From Atrichornis clamosus (lineage: Eukaryota > Chordata > Aves > Passeriformes > Menuridae): a DNA stretch of 64,000 nucleotides. Shown here in pieces: positions 27,736-44,328 of the stretch. The DNA lies in NCBI GenBank assembly GCA_013400975.1, contig WBMZ01000235.1, positions 1 through 64,000 of the forward strand. The letters are read 5' to 3'. The position numbers and the translations under genes were made by a program. Under the pieces are notes generated by a model. It saw only the letters and a program-made list of their open reading frames with translations. It was not told the DNA's origin and did no database searches. The stretch's first letter is position 1. Each line of letters starts with the position of its first letter.

Positions 27736-30700
27736 GTGAACAGAACGTGACAAACCTAAACTGCCACCAAAGTTACCTGTTTTCAGCACTGGGCTCAACA
27801 AGAGCCTACCTTTCCTCCCAGGCTGAATTGTTGAGTTTCCAGTCTCATCTGTGAACTTTCTGGAATGTGGGAATAGTTATTACTTTATCATATGAAAATA
27901 CTCTTCTGTTTTTATTTTAATAATTCAGAGTGTTGTTTAATATTTTAAAATGGTGTGTTTTATTATTAACATGTACTCATGCCTGCAGTCTCCATACCCT
28001 TTTCTTGTCTGATTTCTCGTCACATATCTCGTTCTTTCAGATTATTTGCTCTCACAGACTCAGTTTCATAGCAAGCATATATTTTTCTGTCATTTAGTCG
28101 CAGTTTCAGCTTGTTTGTCCCACAGCTTATTTCCTTCTGCCTGACTCAGCACCTCACCTTTGCAGGATGGCAGCTCATTCAGGCTTGTTTCAAATCAGTG
28201 ACAGTTCTTCACTGAGTTCTCCATTGCTTGATTTCATTTTTCTTTGCCCTTTTCATTGTTCACCATTCAGCAGTGTGAAGCTGTCCTGAAATCTGTAGTC
28301 TTACTTCTTTTTTCTAATTTTCCCCTTTCCCTCATTTTACAATTTAGATTTGCTGTTCTAATAGATCGCTCATTTCAAGTTAAATGAAATCCAAGCTTTT
28401 ACCATGGTACTTTTCCTGCTGTCTCTCCCTATTTGTTATGGATGAAAGTTGTGAAGGTAAACAATTTAGCATTGAGCACAGATTGTTAAGGAGACTGATT
28501 GCCCATGGAAAGGCTTCCCAAGCTTTTTCTTTAATTGAAGTGTTAATGCTGAGTACATGTGGGTTAATTGAGGTGTGCTTAAGTAAAAGGCATTGAATTT
28601 CTAGACTTGACATGAGACTGTGGACATAAGACTTTGATCAGTGTTGCTCAGAGGATAAACACTGATTTTTTCTGTTGTTTTATTTTATTGTTCTGAAAGC
28701 TCTTGGCCCATCTTTGTTTTTACTGTTTATTTCCTGTCATGCATATTCATGATTTGGGGCTCTATGTAGGTACTTACTCTTCATGCCTGTCCCATTTCTG
28801 TGTTCTTTTTCTGTCTTTTTCTCTTCCATGTTTTCTGTTTTGTCCATATAGTTAGAAGGCTGATCCACGGAAAGGTGCAGTAGTGTTTGAAAAATGACAA
28901 ATGAAAATGTACAAATATGGAACATGGAAATGATTAGGTCCCACAGCGGTGTGTGTTAGTCAATAAAGCAAAGTAGGAGAGGTCTTGGAGTTGGTCAGAA
29001 CAAATACTTTAGTAAAACTCAGCAGGTACTTAAATCAGCAGAATGAGAAACAAAAATGAGCCTAACTAGCTTTGGCTGTGATAAATTAGAATATTTTTGC
29101 CATCCTGGTGCTGGAGCCCAAGGTACCTGGAGATGGGATGTTCAGCTGTAAATAAGTGTACGCAATACTTGGCTTTTTCTCCCAGGGATATTGATTTCTG
29201 TACAGACTTGTTCAGGTATGTGAGTGATCACCTCCATCCCTTTTTTGCAGTTTCTTTTGCAGTTACTGCCATTACTGCAGTTTTCTATCCAGGGAAAAAT
29301 GACCTTCACGTTTCAGGCGTTGAGAAAAATTAAAAAAAAAATCTGTGAAATCTACAGTGGATTTACTTTGTATCTTGAGACAAATGCTTAAAGCAGTAAA
29401 GCACAGAACAGCCTGGGGAGATCTACTTTGAAAACAAAATGCGATTCAGATTGTGTTAAGGTCTCTAAGATTTTAACTACTTTTTCTTCTTTCTTTTTCA
29501 AGTTTCATATGAAAAGCAAAAAAAGGAAAAAGAGCAGAGAAATTTTGAGGCATTGTTACGTTTTGAGTGAAACCATTTTCCCTGCACTTCTGTAGAAAAT
29601 ACAGCCGTGGTTGTAAGAAGGCCACAAGATCTACAGATGGTGTAAACCATATTTAGTAAATAAATAAAAAAAAATTTAAGAATACTACCCTTAACCATGG
29701 AACTACTGTAATTTATAGTATTTAGTCATTATTCAAGAAGAAAGTATTTGTTCTGTTGTTCTCTTTCTGTTCGGGGCCTGTATTTAATTGAATACAATCA
29801 AGTGTGGTATTTTGATTAATGATGCTTTAAGAGTGGCGGTTACTTTTCTTTTTTAAGCTTCAAAACTGTGCTATTAGCCAGTAGCTCTATGTTGATGTTT
29901 AAAAATACCATCTAAAATTTTGATAAATCTGTTTGTATAATGAGCCCCATAACTTTGCATGACTTGTTTCCATGAGCTGCTCTTCCCTGAGTTCACATCT
30001 TGCACTGTTTCTGCCATCTTGAGAGAGTATTTACTTACTACCTCATTACGTTTCATGGAGACTATATTAGTCAAGAATGTACACAAGAAGGTGAAGGGGA
30101 AAAAGAATAAAAATGCTGGTGTTTGGTGTTCTCCTAGGTCAGCCTAAAATAACCTTATTAGAAATAGTGGGGAAAATTTCCTTTTAAAGAAATACTTTAC
30201 AGTTTTTGTGTAAAGTAGTTGACAACATGGCAAAAAACCATGAAAACTAACTTTGAAGGCTGTGTTACTTTAAAAAAGGAATGATTGCATTTTGGGATTG
30301 GTAAGTAAAGCCTAAAAAAAGCAGTTACATACTCATGTGATTTTAACAGCATCCTCAAATGCTACCATTTCCATGCAAGTTGTTTTCTTCCTCTAAAACT
30401 AAATTGAGATTTGAAGTGATTGAAAGACATGCTGTGATAAAAGCATGCATATATTCACTCTAAGACAATTCAAATTGTTTTATAAGAATACAAAGAAATT
30501 TAAACTTTTTTTATGTGTGTGTGTGCGCCTCATATATTCCCTGGAGGAAACCTTGTATATGCATGATCTTTTCCTAGAGGGTCAGATAGAGCAATGATTA
30601 TTAAGTTATTACTAAGTATTATTACTTGAAATGGGGTATAAAACTCTCAGGAAAAGAAATCTTAACACATTCCCTTGTTTTTGGTGGTGTGACTGATTAG

Positions 30701-30768
30701 TTTAGGTAAAGGATGTGAGAGTGCTTTAGCCTTGATCCGATTTCACTGTTAAATTACAAAATATTAGG

Positions 30769-30783
30769 CACCAGAGGGCAGTG
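30769..30783 (+). promoter_or_regulatory. Predicted CTCF-binding motif
   Basis: caccagagggcagtg matches the core of the vertebrate CTCF consensus (CCACCAGRGGGCRSTR-like), with flanking g on the left and tt on the right. Motif presence is seen. Occupancy is inference and would depend on chromatin. Confidence 0.5.
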
Positions 30784-33536
30784 TTGGGCAAATATTGCAG
30801 AATCCTCTGATTCAGCAAATTGTGATCGTGAAAACGTCTTTCAGACAGCCTGGATATGTCACTCTCCTGTAAAACTTACTTGTGTGGGCTGAGATTTAAG
30901 GGTATCTTGATTTCAGTCTGGAAATCTGAAGCCTAGTTGATATTTATATTGATTTTCCCATTTCAGTGAGTTTTAATGCTTTCTTAATGTCTTTACTTTT
31001 AAAAATTTGAAGTTTTACACAATGGTAAAACTCTGAAAATGGGAGAATTGAATGCTGCCTACTCCTTTAGTATTAGTGCACTTGAAGCTCTTTAATTTCT
31101 TGTCCAGGCACAGTATGTGATTAGTGCAGGTGTTCTGGCATTTACATTGTGCTTGTTCTCTAGAAAATCTCTCTTTTCATGGTTTGCATTACATATTATT
31201 AGGTAATATTTAGGGGTCCCTGTCAATTCTGTTAATTTACATTTGCTGCAGCTGATATTAAACAAGACATTGGAGGGGGTTTTTTTTTAATCATTGATTT
31301 TGTAGGACTTTAAGTCCTTGGATGGAAGTTTTCAGTTGAGGTCAATCCTGAATAATTCAAATGTATTTGAGTATTAGGCCAAGTGATAGTTCAGTGTTTT
31401 TGAGAGTAAAATAATCTTACAAAGCCTTCTGCACCTGTTTTAAAAGTGAGTTTTGGAGAGTGTATGGGGTCACCTTCTGTTTATATTCTAAGATTTGCTT
31501 CAGCTAAAGCAATAGCAGAAGGATTGTGATGAAGACTGAGGCTACGTCAGAATTAAAGTGGGAATGTTCACCCTGTTGCTGTGAGGTGAATCTCACTGGA
31601 AGGATTAATGTGGGAATCAAAAAGTTTCAGTTCTCTGATACACTGGGTGGTGAATACACAGGAAGACAAAGTTAGGTTTTACTTACCTTTTTGTGGATTG
31701 CTTCTGACAGGTGAAGTCTCCAAGTGAAACTGAAGGAAAAATGAAAATTCAGTAGAAATGAGGGTTTGACACAGTATTTACTTATAACTCAAGTAAAATG
31801 ATGAAATTAAATTTTGTGCGGTATCAAGGATAGAGTTCTCTAACCCACCTTTATAATAGGCAAGAGTTTCTTTGCTTGAATTAGATGTTGTCTCAAGATG
31901 TCAAGTCTGCAAAGAAGTAGTTGCTAGAACAAAGATTTTACAGATTTTGGGTATGTTACAATCTTAATGGTTTCAGATCTTGAGCAGAAGAGAAATGAAG
32001 AACCTGACAAACTTGCTCAATTTCCTTTCTTAAGGTTCTGGTGTGTTTAAGACCTTGCTGTTAAAAATCTTAGGTGAAAAGCATTTCTTTAGTTGTTACG
32101 AAGTGTGTACATAAAAGAGAGTTGTGAGTTTTTCAGAAGGCACACTGTCTTTCAAGGAGGGAAGAAATTCTGATAATGGCTTTTAGTTTGGTTCGGTTTT
32201 GACTGCTGGTGGGTTGGTTCTGGTTCATAGCTAGGAATTGCTTGAAGAAGGATTGCTGGTGTTTTTAGCCCCAGTGCAGGTCAGGCCATTGAAGACTAAA
32301 TGTACCCAACAGGCCAAGTGTCAGTCATTGGCCGGGTAATTCTGGTGGTGCCGTTTGCATTTCTAAAAGTACGTTTTATACAACTGTCAATTTCCCTAAT
32401 CTCTAATTGAGAGCCAGAAACTCCCTTAGCAGCTGACAGCAGCAGTAGAGGTTCACCATTCAAAACCCAACTGAGCTGTGAACCAGGCAGTCAGAAATGT
32501 TTTTAGAGGGAGGCACTGCTGGTATTCTGCTGCTGTGCAGGAAATGTTGCTGCTGCTTAAAATCCCCGTTCAATCTTCAGCCTCTTTGAGTTTGGCTGTG
32601 GCTCAAACAATGAGTTTTTTCATCTGTCCTTACAAAACAAGTATGTTCCTCTTTCTGAGTTCCTGTGAAGCATCTTCATGGAGTTGAGATTTAATCCAGT
32701 TGTGCTTAATGCATTAATTGATGGAGACACTTGTGTAACATCACTTAAAAATAAAAATGTATATGTATAGAAAAACAGCTTGGTAACTTGGATCTATATG
32801 TTTTCCAAAATCAAATTTCTTAACTTTTAACATCACTTGCTATGCTCAAGCATCTTAAATTCATTAACCAAGCTTGAAGAAAACCCCCAGTCTACTAAGA
32901 AGAGTAATGCTGTGTTTAAAAGTTTCCTAAATGATTTTTTTTCTGCATTGTTTCTTGTTTTGTCCCATGTTTTAAATTTAGGATGCTAAAAGATTTCTGT
33001 GACACTCAGGGAGTAACTGCAGGCATTTAGGCTTGAGAGAGGATCAGTTTAGCAAAATGAATGCCTTATTCCAACTCACTGAAATGTTTAGGTGGGACAC
33101 TAAGGCTAGGCTTGCTCTGTTAACCTGTAAAGACTATTTTTTTTTTCCCACCTGGAAACATTTTCTGGCTAGGTAATTAAAGCTGAGCAAGATCTGCTAT
33201 TGATGTTTGACTTCCACTGTCCAAAATCTATCAAGTACATTAAGTACAGGTACAATTAAATGTAGGTACAAAATAGCACCATGGAGATGGTCTCTCTGAT
33301 TTGTTTACTGTGCTTGGGTATAAATTTTTATTAGTTTTTCATGCATCATTCCCAGCTCAGATCCTGAAACACGTTTCCCTGTTGAATACAAATCTTGCTG
33401 TAATTCAGGATGCATGCTGCAGTCACTGCAGCTTAAAACCCAAAATAACTGCTATGAGTAAATTGGAATAAATCATAAAAGTTTGGGTGATGTAATGCAA
33501 GGGATTAAAATATAAGTAGGTAGCATAAAAATGTAA

Positions 33537-36727
<3,191 letters not shown>

Positions 36728-36891
36728 ATCTGCTCATACACTTCAGCCTTCTTCAGGGGATGAAATCTCCACTAATGTGTCTGTCCAGCTTTACAATGGA
36801 GAGACCCAGCAGCTCATCATTAAATTAGAAAATATTGGAACAGAACCTTTGGAGAAACTGGAGGTCACGGCAAAAACTGTCAACACCAAGG
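36728..36891 (+). CDS. TRAPPC9: TRAPPC9 internal exon g (second beta-sandwich segment)
   Basis: The exon is 164 bases: one base completing Arg, 54 codons, one base of a Glu codon. The peptide is [20 protein letters not shown], then [20 protein letters not shown] and [14 protein letters not shown]. The [18 protein letters not shown] stretch opens a second Ig-like domain, and [17 protein letters not shown] is a classic strand pair of such folds. The acceptor is ttttgtag at 36720-36727. The donor is gtgtgt from 36892, weaker than the usual gtragt. The reading frame stays open into the intron to 36974, so retention would add a short tail. Confidence 0.95.
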
Positions 36892-38798
36892 GTGTGTATG
36901 CTGATTTATATTTAGAAATAATGATGACTTCTTCTCTGTTAAAATGGGGATTAGTTGTGTTTTACTGCTCTTAGGTCAGTTTAGAATAAATATCATAGTC
37001 CCTGTTACAGAGCTGAAATAATTCAGTTTGATTTTATTGTAGGAATATAGAAATGAAAGAGAATGTAAGAAAATGTAGAAAGAAGAGGAAAGAAATTTTA
37101 GAACCATCTGTGTGTTAAAGGGTCACTTGCTTTTTAGAAATCTAGATTTAATTTCACTTGGTGAAAAAAATCCTCAGGCAATAACTTGCAAAGTGGAAGA
37201 ATCTTGGGTCTAAATTATTTTCTCCTTATGTCTAAATATGCTGATTAGTTCATTAAATAAATTACCATTAGCAATAATGTTGTCCTACTTGAGGCAGTGG
37301 AAGTAAATAAGCCTATTTCTATCTCACTCTGTGAGCAATAAGAAAAAAATGAGATAGAAGACTTTAAAAACCAAACCAATAAATAAAAGAAGCTGTTGTA
37401 AGTTAAAAGAATAATTGAAGCTGTGGAAGAAATACAGGACAATCCTTGGGTACACCTAAATCTCCTGAAATACTCTGTCCATGTTAGTATTAAAAAGTAG
37501 TCTGATAGGTGAATCCTGCTTTTATTTTGTGATGTATTTTTTTTGGATTGTCCTCTGAGGCATTGTTATGAAAATGATATTAACAGAAGAACTGCAGGTG
37601 ACAAGCAACTTAATCTTTACTGGCAGTAAAAATACCTTATTTTATTGCAGGTTTTATTCTGTCAGTGGCAGAGCATTAAAATGCAGTGTGATACCTTGTG
37701 ATTTTTGTTCATTTCAGTATTCAAGCTCGTGATTTTTTTTTTTATAACAGAGTATCCTCTTCTCCGAAACCTGAGAGAATAGGGGTTGCCAATCATCTCA
37801 GAATAGATTTTCGGTCTGAGACTTGTTACCAGGAATAATTTTAGAAGTTGAAATGTATGATGACTTACTGTTCTTATTTCAGTAATTCCAGCATGCTCCT
37901 CCTGTGCCAGGGGCTGCGTGTATGGAATTGAAAGGCTGAATACAGCACTCAGGTGAAATGGGGAAATTTATGGACAGAAATGTATTAAGTGGTGGAATAT
38001 ATGGGCCTCTGAATCACATGTTAATTAGAATCTTCGTGTGTAACCTTGCAGAGTTAATTGGTTCAGAATGTTGAAAAAGAGACTCATGTCAACTTTAAAA
38101 CCACCATTTCTCCTTTACAATTCTTGCTAGAAACAATGGGGAAAAAGGTGAAGAGTTGATAGACTCAGCTATAAGTTCAGTAAAACCTCTAATTGTACTT
38201 CATGCTGTATTTTATTTCTGTGTAGAAGATATTTACAATGAAGCCCCTTCGTGTATCGGACAGTGTCTTTGATGCTATTAGGCATGATAATTGTCAGAAA
38301 CAGGAAAGTTTCTGATAACTGAGGTATGAGCATGCATAATGAAAAAATGCAACACTTAAATCCCTGTCTCAGAAAAATAGAATTGAGTGAGTTCTGAGAG
38401 GCACTGGATGATATTTATTGTGACAGTGTGAGAACTGTGCCGTCAGAGTCATGCAGTCAAAAATGTCTGTGTGGGCAGGGACCTCTGAAAATGATCTTAA
38501 CCTTCTTTTGAAAGCAGAACTTTAGGTGATCCAGGGTCCTGTCAAGTGGAATCTTCAGTTTTTTGCATTGTCTCACAGCAGTGAAATACACCCCTGTATT
38601 TGGAACTGTGTGCTTGAGATGAACCATTTATTAGAGGAAAATACATACTTAAATAAGTGTGACTTTTTACATGACTGCTGTGGAAAAAATGTGTACAGCA
38701 CTGGAAAAGGCTGTCTGTGGCAAAAGAACTAATGGTCCACATTAAGCATGGAATAATTACGTTTTTTTCAAATGAGATTGCATGCAGATATCAGAAAG

Positions 38799-39270
38799 GA
38801 TCATAGAATCAATGATTAAATGGTTTGGGTTGGAGGGGACCTTGAAGACCACGGAGTTCCAATTCCCCTGCCATGGGCAGGGACACCTTTTACTATCCCA
38901 GGTTGCTCAGAGCCCCCTCCATCCCGGCCTTGAACACTTCCAGGGATGGGGAGTTCACAACCTCTCTGGACAACCTGTGCCAGGGCCTCCCCACCCTCAC
39001 GGTAAAGAATTTCTTCCCAATACCTAGGCTAAACCTGCCCTCTTTCAGTTTGAGGCCGTTCTCCTTTGTCCTGTCGCTCCAGTCCTTGTCAAAACTCCCT
39101 CTCCAGCTCTTTTGGAGCCCTTCTAGGTACTGGAAGGGGCTCTGAGATGTACTCAGACCCTTCTCCACATTGAACAACCCCAACTCTCTCAGTCTGTCTC
39201 CATAGCTGCAGCCCTGTGATCAACTTAGTGGCTCCTTTGGATTTGTTCCTGTAGGTCTTTCATGTCAGTG
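38799..39270 (-). mobile_element. CR1 LINE 3' fragment, antisense (about 470 bp)
   Basis: The element begins with gatcatagaatcaatgatta and tggtttgggttggaggggac. It continues through ccatgggcagggacacc, ccggccttgaacacttccag, aacctgccctctttcagttt and tgaacaaccccaactctctc to about 39270. This is the reverse complement of the CR1 3' end plus the last part of ORF2. It is one of the longest and best preserved 3' copies in the window. Frames at 38782-39183 on both strands belong to it. Confidence 0.93.
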
Positions 39271-39334
39271 GGTTCAACATGTCTTTCTTGTGTTGGGGAT
39301 GGATCTTTGCCTTTTTTAATGTGCTCTCTTCCAT

Positions 39335-39362
39335 TTTAGTTAAATTAATTTAGTTAAATTAA
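39335..39362. repeat. 14 bp tandem duplication
   Basis: tttagttaaattaa occurs twice in immediate succession. It is short, AT-rich, and probably replication slippage. Confidence 0.7.
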
Positions 39363-40963
39363 TACAAATGCATAAGGATGGACTCAGTTCAGTGACATGG
39401 GATTCTGGTGATTGGCTGGGAACTAAAGATTTGTAATGTCAGCAGCTCCATTTGGTCAGTGAACACTGCATGCATGGAACTAATGGGGATATGTCATTAA
39501 ACCATCTCCAATAGCAACACAAACTCTTGTTATTATACATCAAGTTAAGAGCATATGCAGGTGCTTATGAACTGGCCATAGTGTATTAAGAAGTTGTCTT
39601 GTGGATGTTTACTACTCCTCAGCTGAAATGTGCCTGTTTAAACTGCTCAGGGTCTCCTTGAAAGCTGGTAGTCATCCTCACCTGCCTGACCACAGCTTGC
39701 CTGTCAACTTGGGAGCCCATGAGAAGCTGTTGTCCAATTTCAGCCAAATACAAAGAGTTTTCAGTCGACCTTTGTTTCATCTGATATACTTTGGTTTAGT
39801 CTTGGCAGTTGCTCATGAATCTCTTGCAGCTGCTGCCTGTCTGACCCATTTCCCTACTTTCTGTTTCTGGAGCCACAACTTCCAGCACAAAGATGAACAC
39901 TGTAAATGGCAAACATTCTCTTTTTTGTTGCTTTTGGAATTACTGGGTGGGATTAGCTGTTGCAGTGCAGTGACCTGACCTCCCTCCTTCGTTATGTTAG
40001 CTGTTACAGCCAGTCATTTTCCTTGGGAAAGCCAACTTCTCTGGCAGTGTTTTCAGTGGTGTTATGAGAACCTCTGTAAGTAAGACTTCCACACTTGCCT
40101 TCCTTTCCTCTCTTCTGTCACTTTCAGGTGCAGCTCTTTGGGTTTCCCACTCTGGCCCTCAGATAAGTAAGAACTTGCAGCTCACTCTGCACAGTTCATA
40201 AAGGACATCCCAGGGTTTTTGAGTCCTTTAGCAGCTGTATGTTAGGGAACAGATCCTGAGGCAGACCAGCAAAAGGGACTTGTCGTGCTGCCACAACAGA
40301 CACGTCTGTCATGGCTATTAGTGTCTCACTGCAGCACTCAGTCTGCCAGCCTGTGGTGTCTGTAGGTTGGACATCACACGTAGATACTGTCAGGGTCAAC
40401 TCTGTGTCACCTTGTATTGTCCCTCACCAGGTCAGACAGTTTAATCCTTTTTTTGGAAAATGGTATCTGCAAAGCTGGATGCCTTCCTCGCCTTTGGCTC
40501 CAGTCAGCCCTTGTCAGAGGCTTGTTACGTCTCAGTTAAGGGGGTGCAGTCCAAAGGCTTTGATAACCCAACTGTTTGATCCACTCAGGAGCAGATATAA
40601 CACCGATGTTTTCAAACTTGAGCCACTGAGAAGAACCCACCAGGCAATCTTAGCACAAGTGGTGAGCCCAGCTACACACACGGAATGAACCTGGATGATG
40701 AAGCAAGTCCTCACTGATCTTTCCTAGAAGTGACATACCTCTGGAATTTACACACAGAGAAATATGTTCACCTGTCTAGCTGTATTCTTCCCATGGTCTT
40801 TGAACACATCTGCCTGCAGTCTCAGCTGTTCTGCTGTGCCAGATCACAGATGAAAAGTCTACCCATTGGAAGAACTGTGAATAACCAGGACTAGATCCAC
40901 TTACCTTTTTTTTTTTTACTAAAGAAAACTTGGGAAAAGTGTTTCAGATTGGAGTCAGGTTAT

Positions 40964-41795
40964 TGTGGTGGGTTGATCCAGGCACCCATCAAAGCTGCTC
41001 TGTCACTCCCCTGCACAAAAGGACAGGGGAGAGAAAATACAATGAAAGTCTCATGAGTGAAGGACAAGGAGAGATCTCTCACCAGTTACTGTCGTGGGCA
41101 AAACAGACTCGACTTGGGGGTATTAATTGAATTTTATTACTAACAAAATCAGACAGGATAATGAGAAATAAAATACATCTTTAAAACAACTCTCCCTCAC
41201 CTTTCCCTCTTCCCCAGACTTTACATCCCCTCTCACAGTGGCATGGGGAGATGGGGAGTGGGGGTTACGGTCATTTCATCACACACTCTTCCTGCTGCTG
41301 CTCAGGGAGAGGAGTCCTTCCCCTGCTGCAGTCTGTGGTCCTTTCCAGGGGAGACAGTTCTCCACAAACTGCCCCGGTGTGTGTCCATCCCGTGGGCTAC
41401 AGCTTTGATGAACTGCTGCAGTGTGGGTCACTCTTCCACAGGGGTCAGTCCTTCAGGCACAGCCTGCTCCAGTGTGGGTGCCCCAAGGGGTCACAAGTCC
41501 TACCAGGAAACCTGCTCCAGTGGGGGCTCCTCCAGGGGCTGCAGGTGGATCTCTGCATCCCCATGGATCTCCATGGGCTGCAGGGGCACAGCTGCCTCAC
41601 CGTGGGCTGGACCTTGGGCTGCAGGGGAATCTCAGCTCCGGTGCCTGAAGCAGCTCCTGCCCCTCCTTCTCCGCTGACCCTGGTGTCTGCAGGGCTGTTC
41701 CTCTCAGATATTCTCACTCATCTCTTCTCTGAGCACAATTACGTCCATGCAGTGTGCTTTTCCTCCTGAAGTGTGTTACCCCATTGTAAAGAATA
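40964..41795 (+). mobile_element. 5' and middle part of an avian endogenous-retrovirus LTR
   Basis: The left edge tgtggtgggttgatccaggc begins with the TG expected of an LTR. It is followed by aaagctgctctgtcactccc, gacaggggagagaaaatac, actcgacttgggggtatta and gagaaataaaatacatc, then a GC-rich part with three similar modules about 50 bases apart (ctgctgcagtgtgggt 41414, ctgctccagtgtgggt 41464, ctgctccagtgggggc 41512). I recognise this arrangement from memory as a widespread neoavian LTR. The 3' end is missing: similarity fades near 41795. No internal retroviral coding sequence is attached. Open frames of 144 and 172 residues (41243-41769) arise from the repeated GC-rich modules. Confidence 0.75.
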
Positions 41796-44106
41796 TGGCA
41801 AGTCCTGCAGGTTCATTCCTATCTACCAGGTCTAGGAGAAGTTAAAATGTATTAATGCCAGTTCCTGTGCATTTAGAACTGATAGTTGTTTTGAGGTGCT
41901 TACATTAGCATAAATTACAGCAAAAAGCCAGATTTACCAGGAGACTTAGGATTGAAAAGAAGTGAAGTTTTTGTGATCTCAGAAGAAGGAACTTTCTATC
42001 AAGTTTCCCTATGCAAAATGCCACTGTGTATTTTTTCTTTGGTAGACCTTAAAATCTGTTGAATTAGATTGAGTTTGCTTGTGGGTAAGCTTCTGTTTGG
42101 TATTTGTTATGATTTGAGTGATTTAGTATCCAGTAAAATGATGAAACAGGTTGCTATTTACAGCTCTTAACTAATAGTTGCTTGTTATTTAAGCATTTGC
42201 TAAATACAGATTTTGCACTCAGAAAGAACTGAATGCAGGCTTTCCCCAAATTAGCCTTCCACTGAACTGAAAGGTCTGAAGTCAGAGTATAAGTCACTGT
42301 AATAGTGATCACTGAACAAGGTCAGCATTGTTAAACTGTAAACTAGTGTCAGATAAATATAAACTAGATGTTTCTCTACAGCTTAACTTTTAGTTCAAGC
42401 AGTTAGATCTTGAGTTGTAATTACAGGTATTAACTACAGAGTATCTGCAAGGGCTGTTCTCACTTCAGAAGTCTTTTCACTTGTAATATCTTCAAATAAA
42501 TCTCTTACTTAATGAAAACACATTTTGGAAACAGTTTGGTGCTCAACTGCTTGGGATATGTCCTTGTTTGCTTACACTGATGGAAAACACTCATTTAGCA
42601 TATTGTGTTTTTACTTACCAGGAAAAGGGAATAGAGATTGCCATACTTACCAAGCTACTTTTCTTCTTGAAAATAGAAGAAAATCAGAATAGTTCTATGG
42701 TTGCAGCTAAATCATTAGATGAGGTGGAGGTGACTTTAAGGAAACAATTATTAGCAGGATTTTTTTTTTTAACCTCATCTTTGTTTTTATAAATAAGCCT
42801 ACTGTTGTGTGTACTATTGATTTGATGTGGAAAGACACGTGACAACACCTGATGGTCTGTGAGAAAAATATATTTCAGGCAAAGCTGTTACTGTTTAGGT
42901 AGCACTTAATGGGAAAAATACTTGTTTTGTTTCCTCCTCCCCTAGAAGGGGAAAATGAAGGTTTCTGTGCAAATCAACATAGGTTTGAACATAATCTGGA
43001 ATTTTAATTGGTGTTTTTGAAAGATCCTTTATTCCAGGCTGTAGTTGCTGAGGCAGTCTCCCTGCCCCATTTCCTCACTTGTGGATCTTAGATGGTGATT
43101 TTGGAAAGGTTCTGAAATGCCAACAGGTGAATTTGCTCTTAAATCCAGTACCCTTGTAGGAGGTAGAGATTAACTGTGTGACTTTCACTGGCCTCTGCTA
43201 GGCAAAGCTGTGCTCAAATGGTGTTCAGATGAACTTTTAGAAGAATTCTCCAGTGTACTCTGGAGATAATATGCATTGCTATAGTAAATTAATATACGTA
43301 TATTTAGGACTCTCCCAGTCAAACCATCATGCTTATGTATCAGTGGAAGGTTTTTGCAGTACTTAGCATTGTATGGACTTGGATATATGAATTAATTCAT
43401 GAGTGGGGTGAGTTGAACTTGGCCAGAATTGAAAACCCAGTAGTGATGAACAATAAATACTGGGTTTTTTCCTCTTGTATTATTTTCTGACTTACGAGGG
43501 AGGACCTAATAATTAGAGATCCCCTATCTCATATGGACGAATGATAAATAAGTTATTAAATGAATTTTCTTTTGCTACAGAGTGACCCTGTCTGGCAGCA
43601 TCCTTAATGTTTGGGTCTTAAAAAGCTACTTTTCAGCTCTAAGAAGGGACTTTATAAAAAGGTGGCAGCCAATAGTTTTAGCCTTCTCCATTGCTCAATA
43701 AGTAACTAAATAGTGGTGTTACAGCTGTTTCAGAATTTTAACTGGTTTCGTTTGGTGTAATATTTTGATGAAGTGTTCTCAGCATTCGTGTGGCACCTCC
43801 TGAGTTGAAGTTTGTATGATTCAAAACTACATGAACTTCTAGAACCCCTCCAGGCTGTATTTGAAGTGTATATTTAATGCTGCCTGTTATGCAGTCTTTT
43901 TTTTCTAGTAGTGGTCTTCTTCAGTACATATTGTGAGCTTTGTGATCTGTGTGCATCCAGGTCAGTGTCAATATCCAGTAACTTCTCTATCTTTCTAATA
44001 CTGCATTAATTTTTAATATCTTAATTTGGAATATTTTAGATTTTAAACAGAACATGACAAATTGGTTAGTACTCTCTACAGCAGTTCTAAACTGAAACTT
44101 CCTTAA

Positions 44107-44328
<222 letters not shown>

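Noticed and set aside
39601..39978. 125-residue frame, possible nested gene
   Set aside because: No recognisable domain, no promoter or exon partner, and ordinary chance length in a locally GC-richer intron. I could not exclude a lineage-specific transcript.
40311..40688. 125-residue frame next to the LTR
   Set aside because: No family similarity and a minus-strand frame overlaps it. Likely chance.
41251..41769. 172-residue frame as a cysteine-rich secreted protein
   Set aside because: It lies entirely in an LTR, is built from repeated GC-rich modules, and overlaps equally long frames in other phases.
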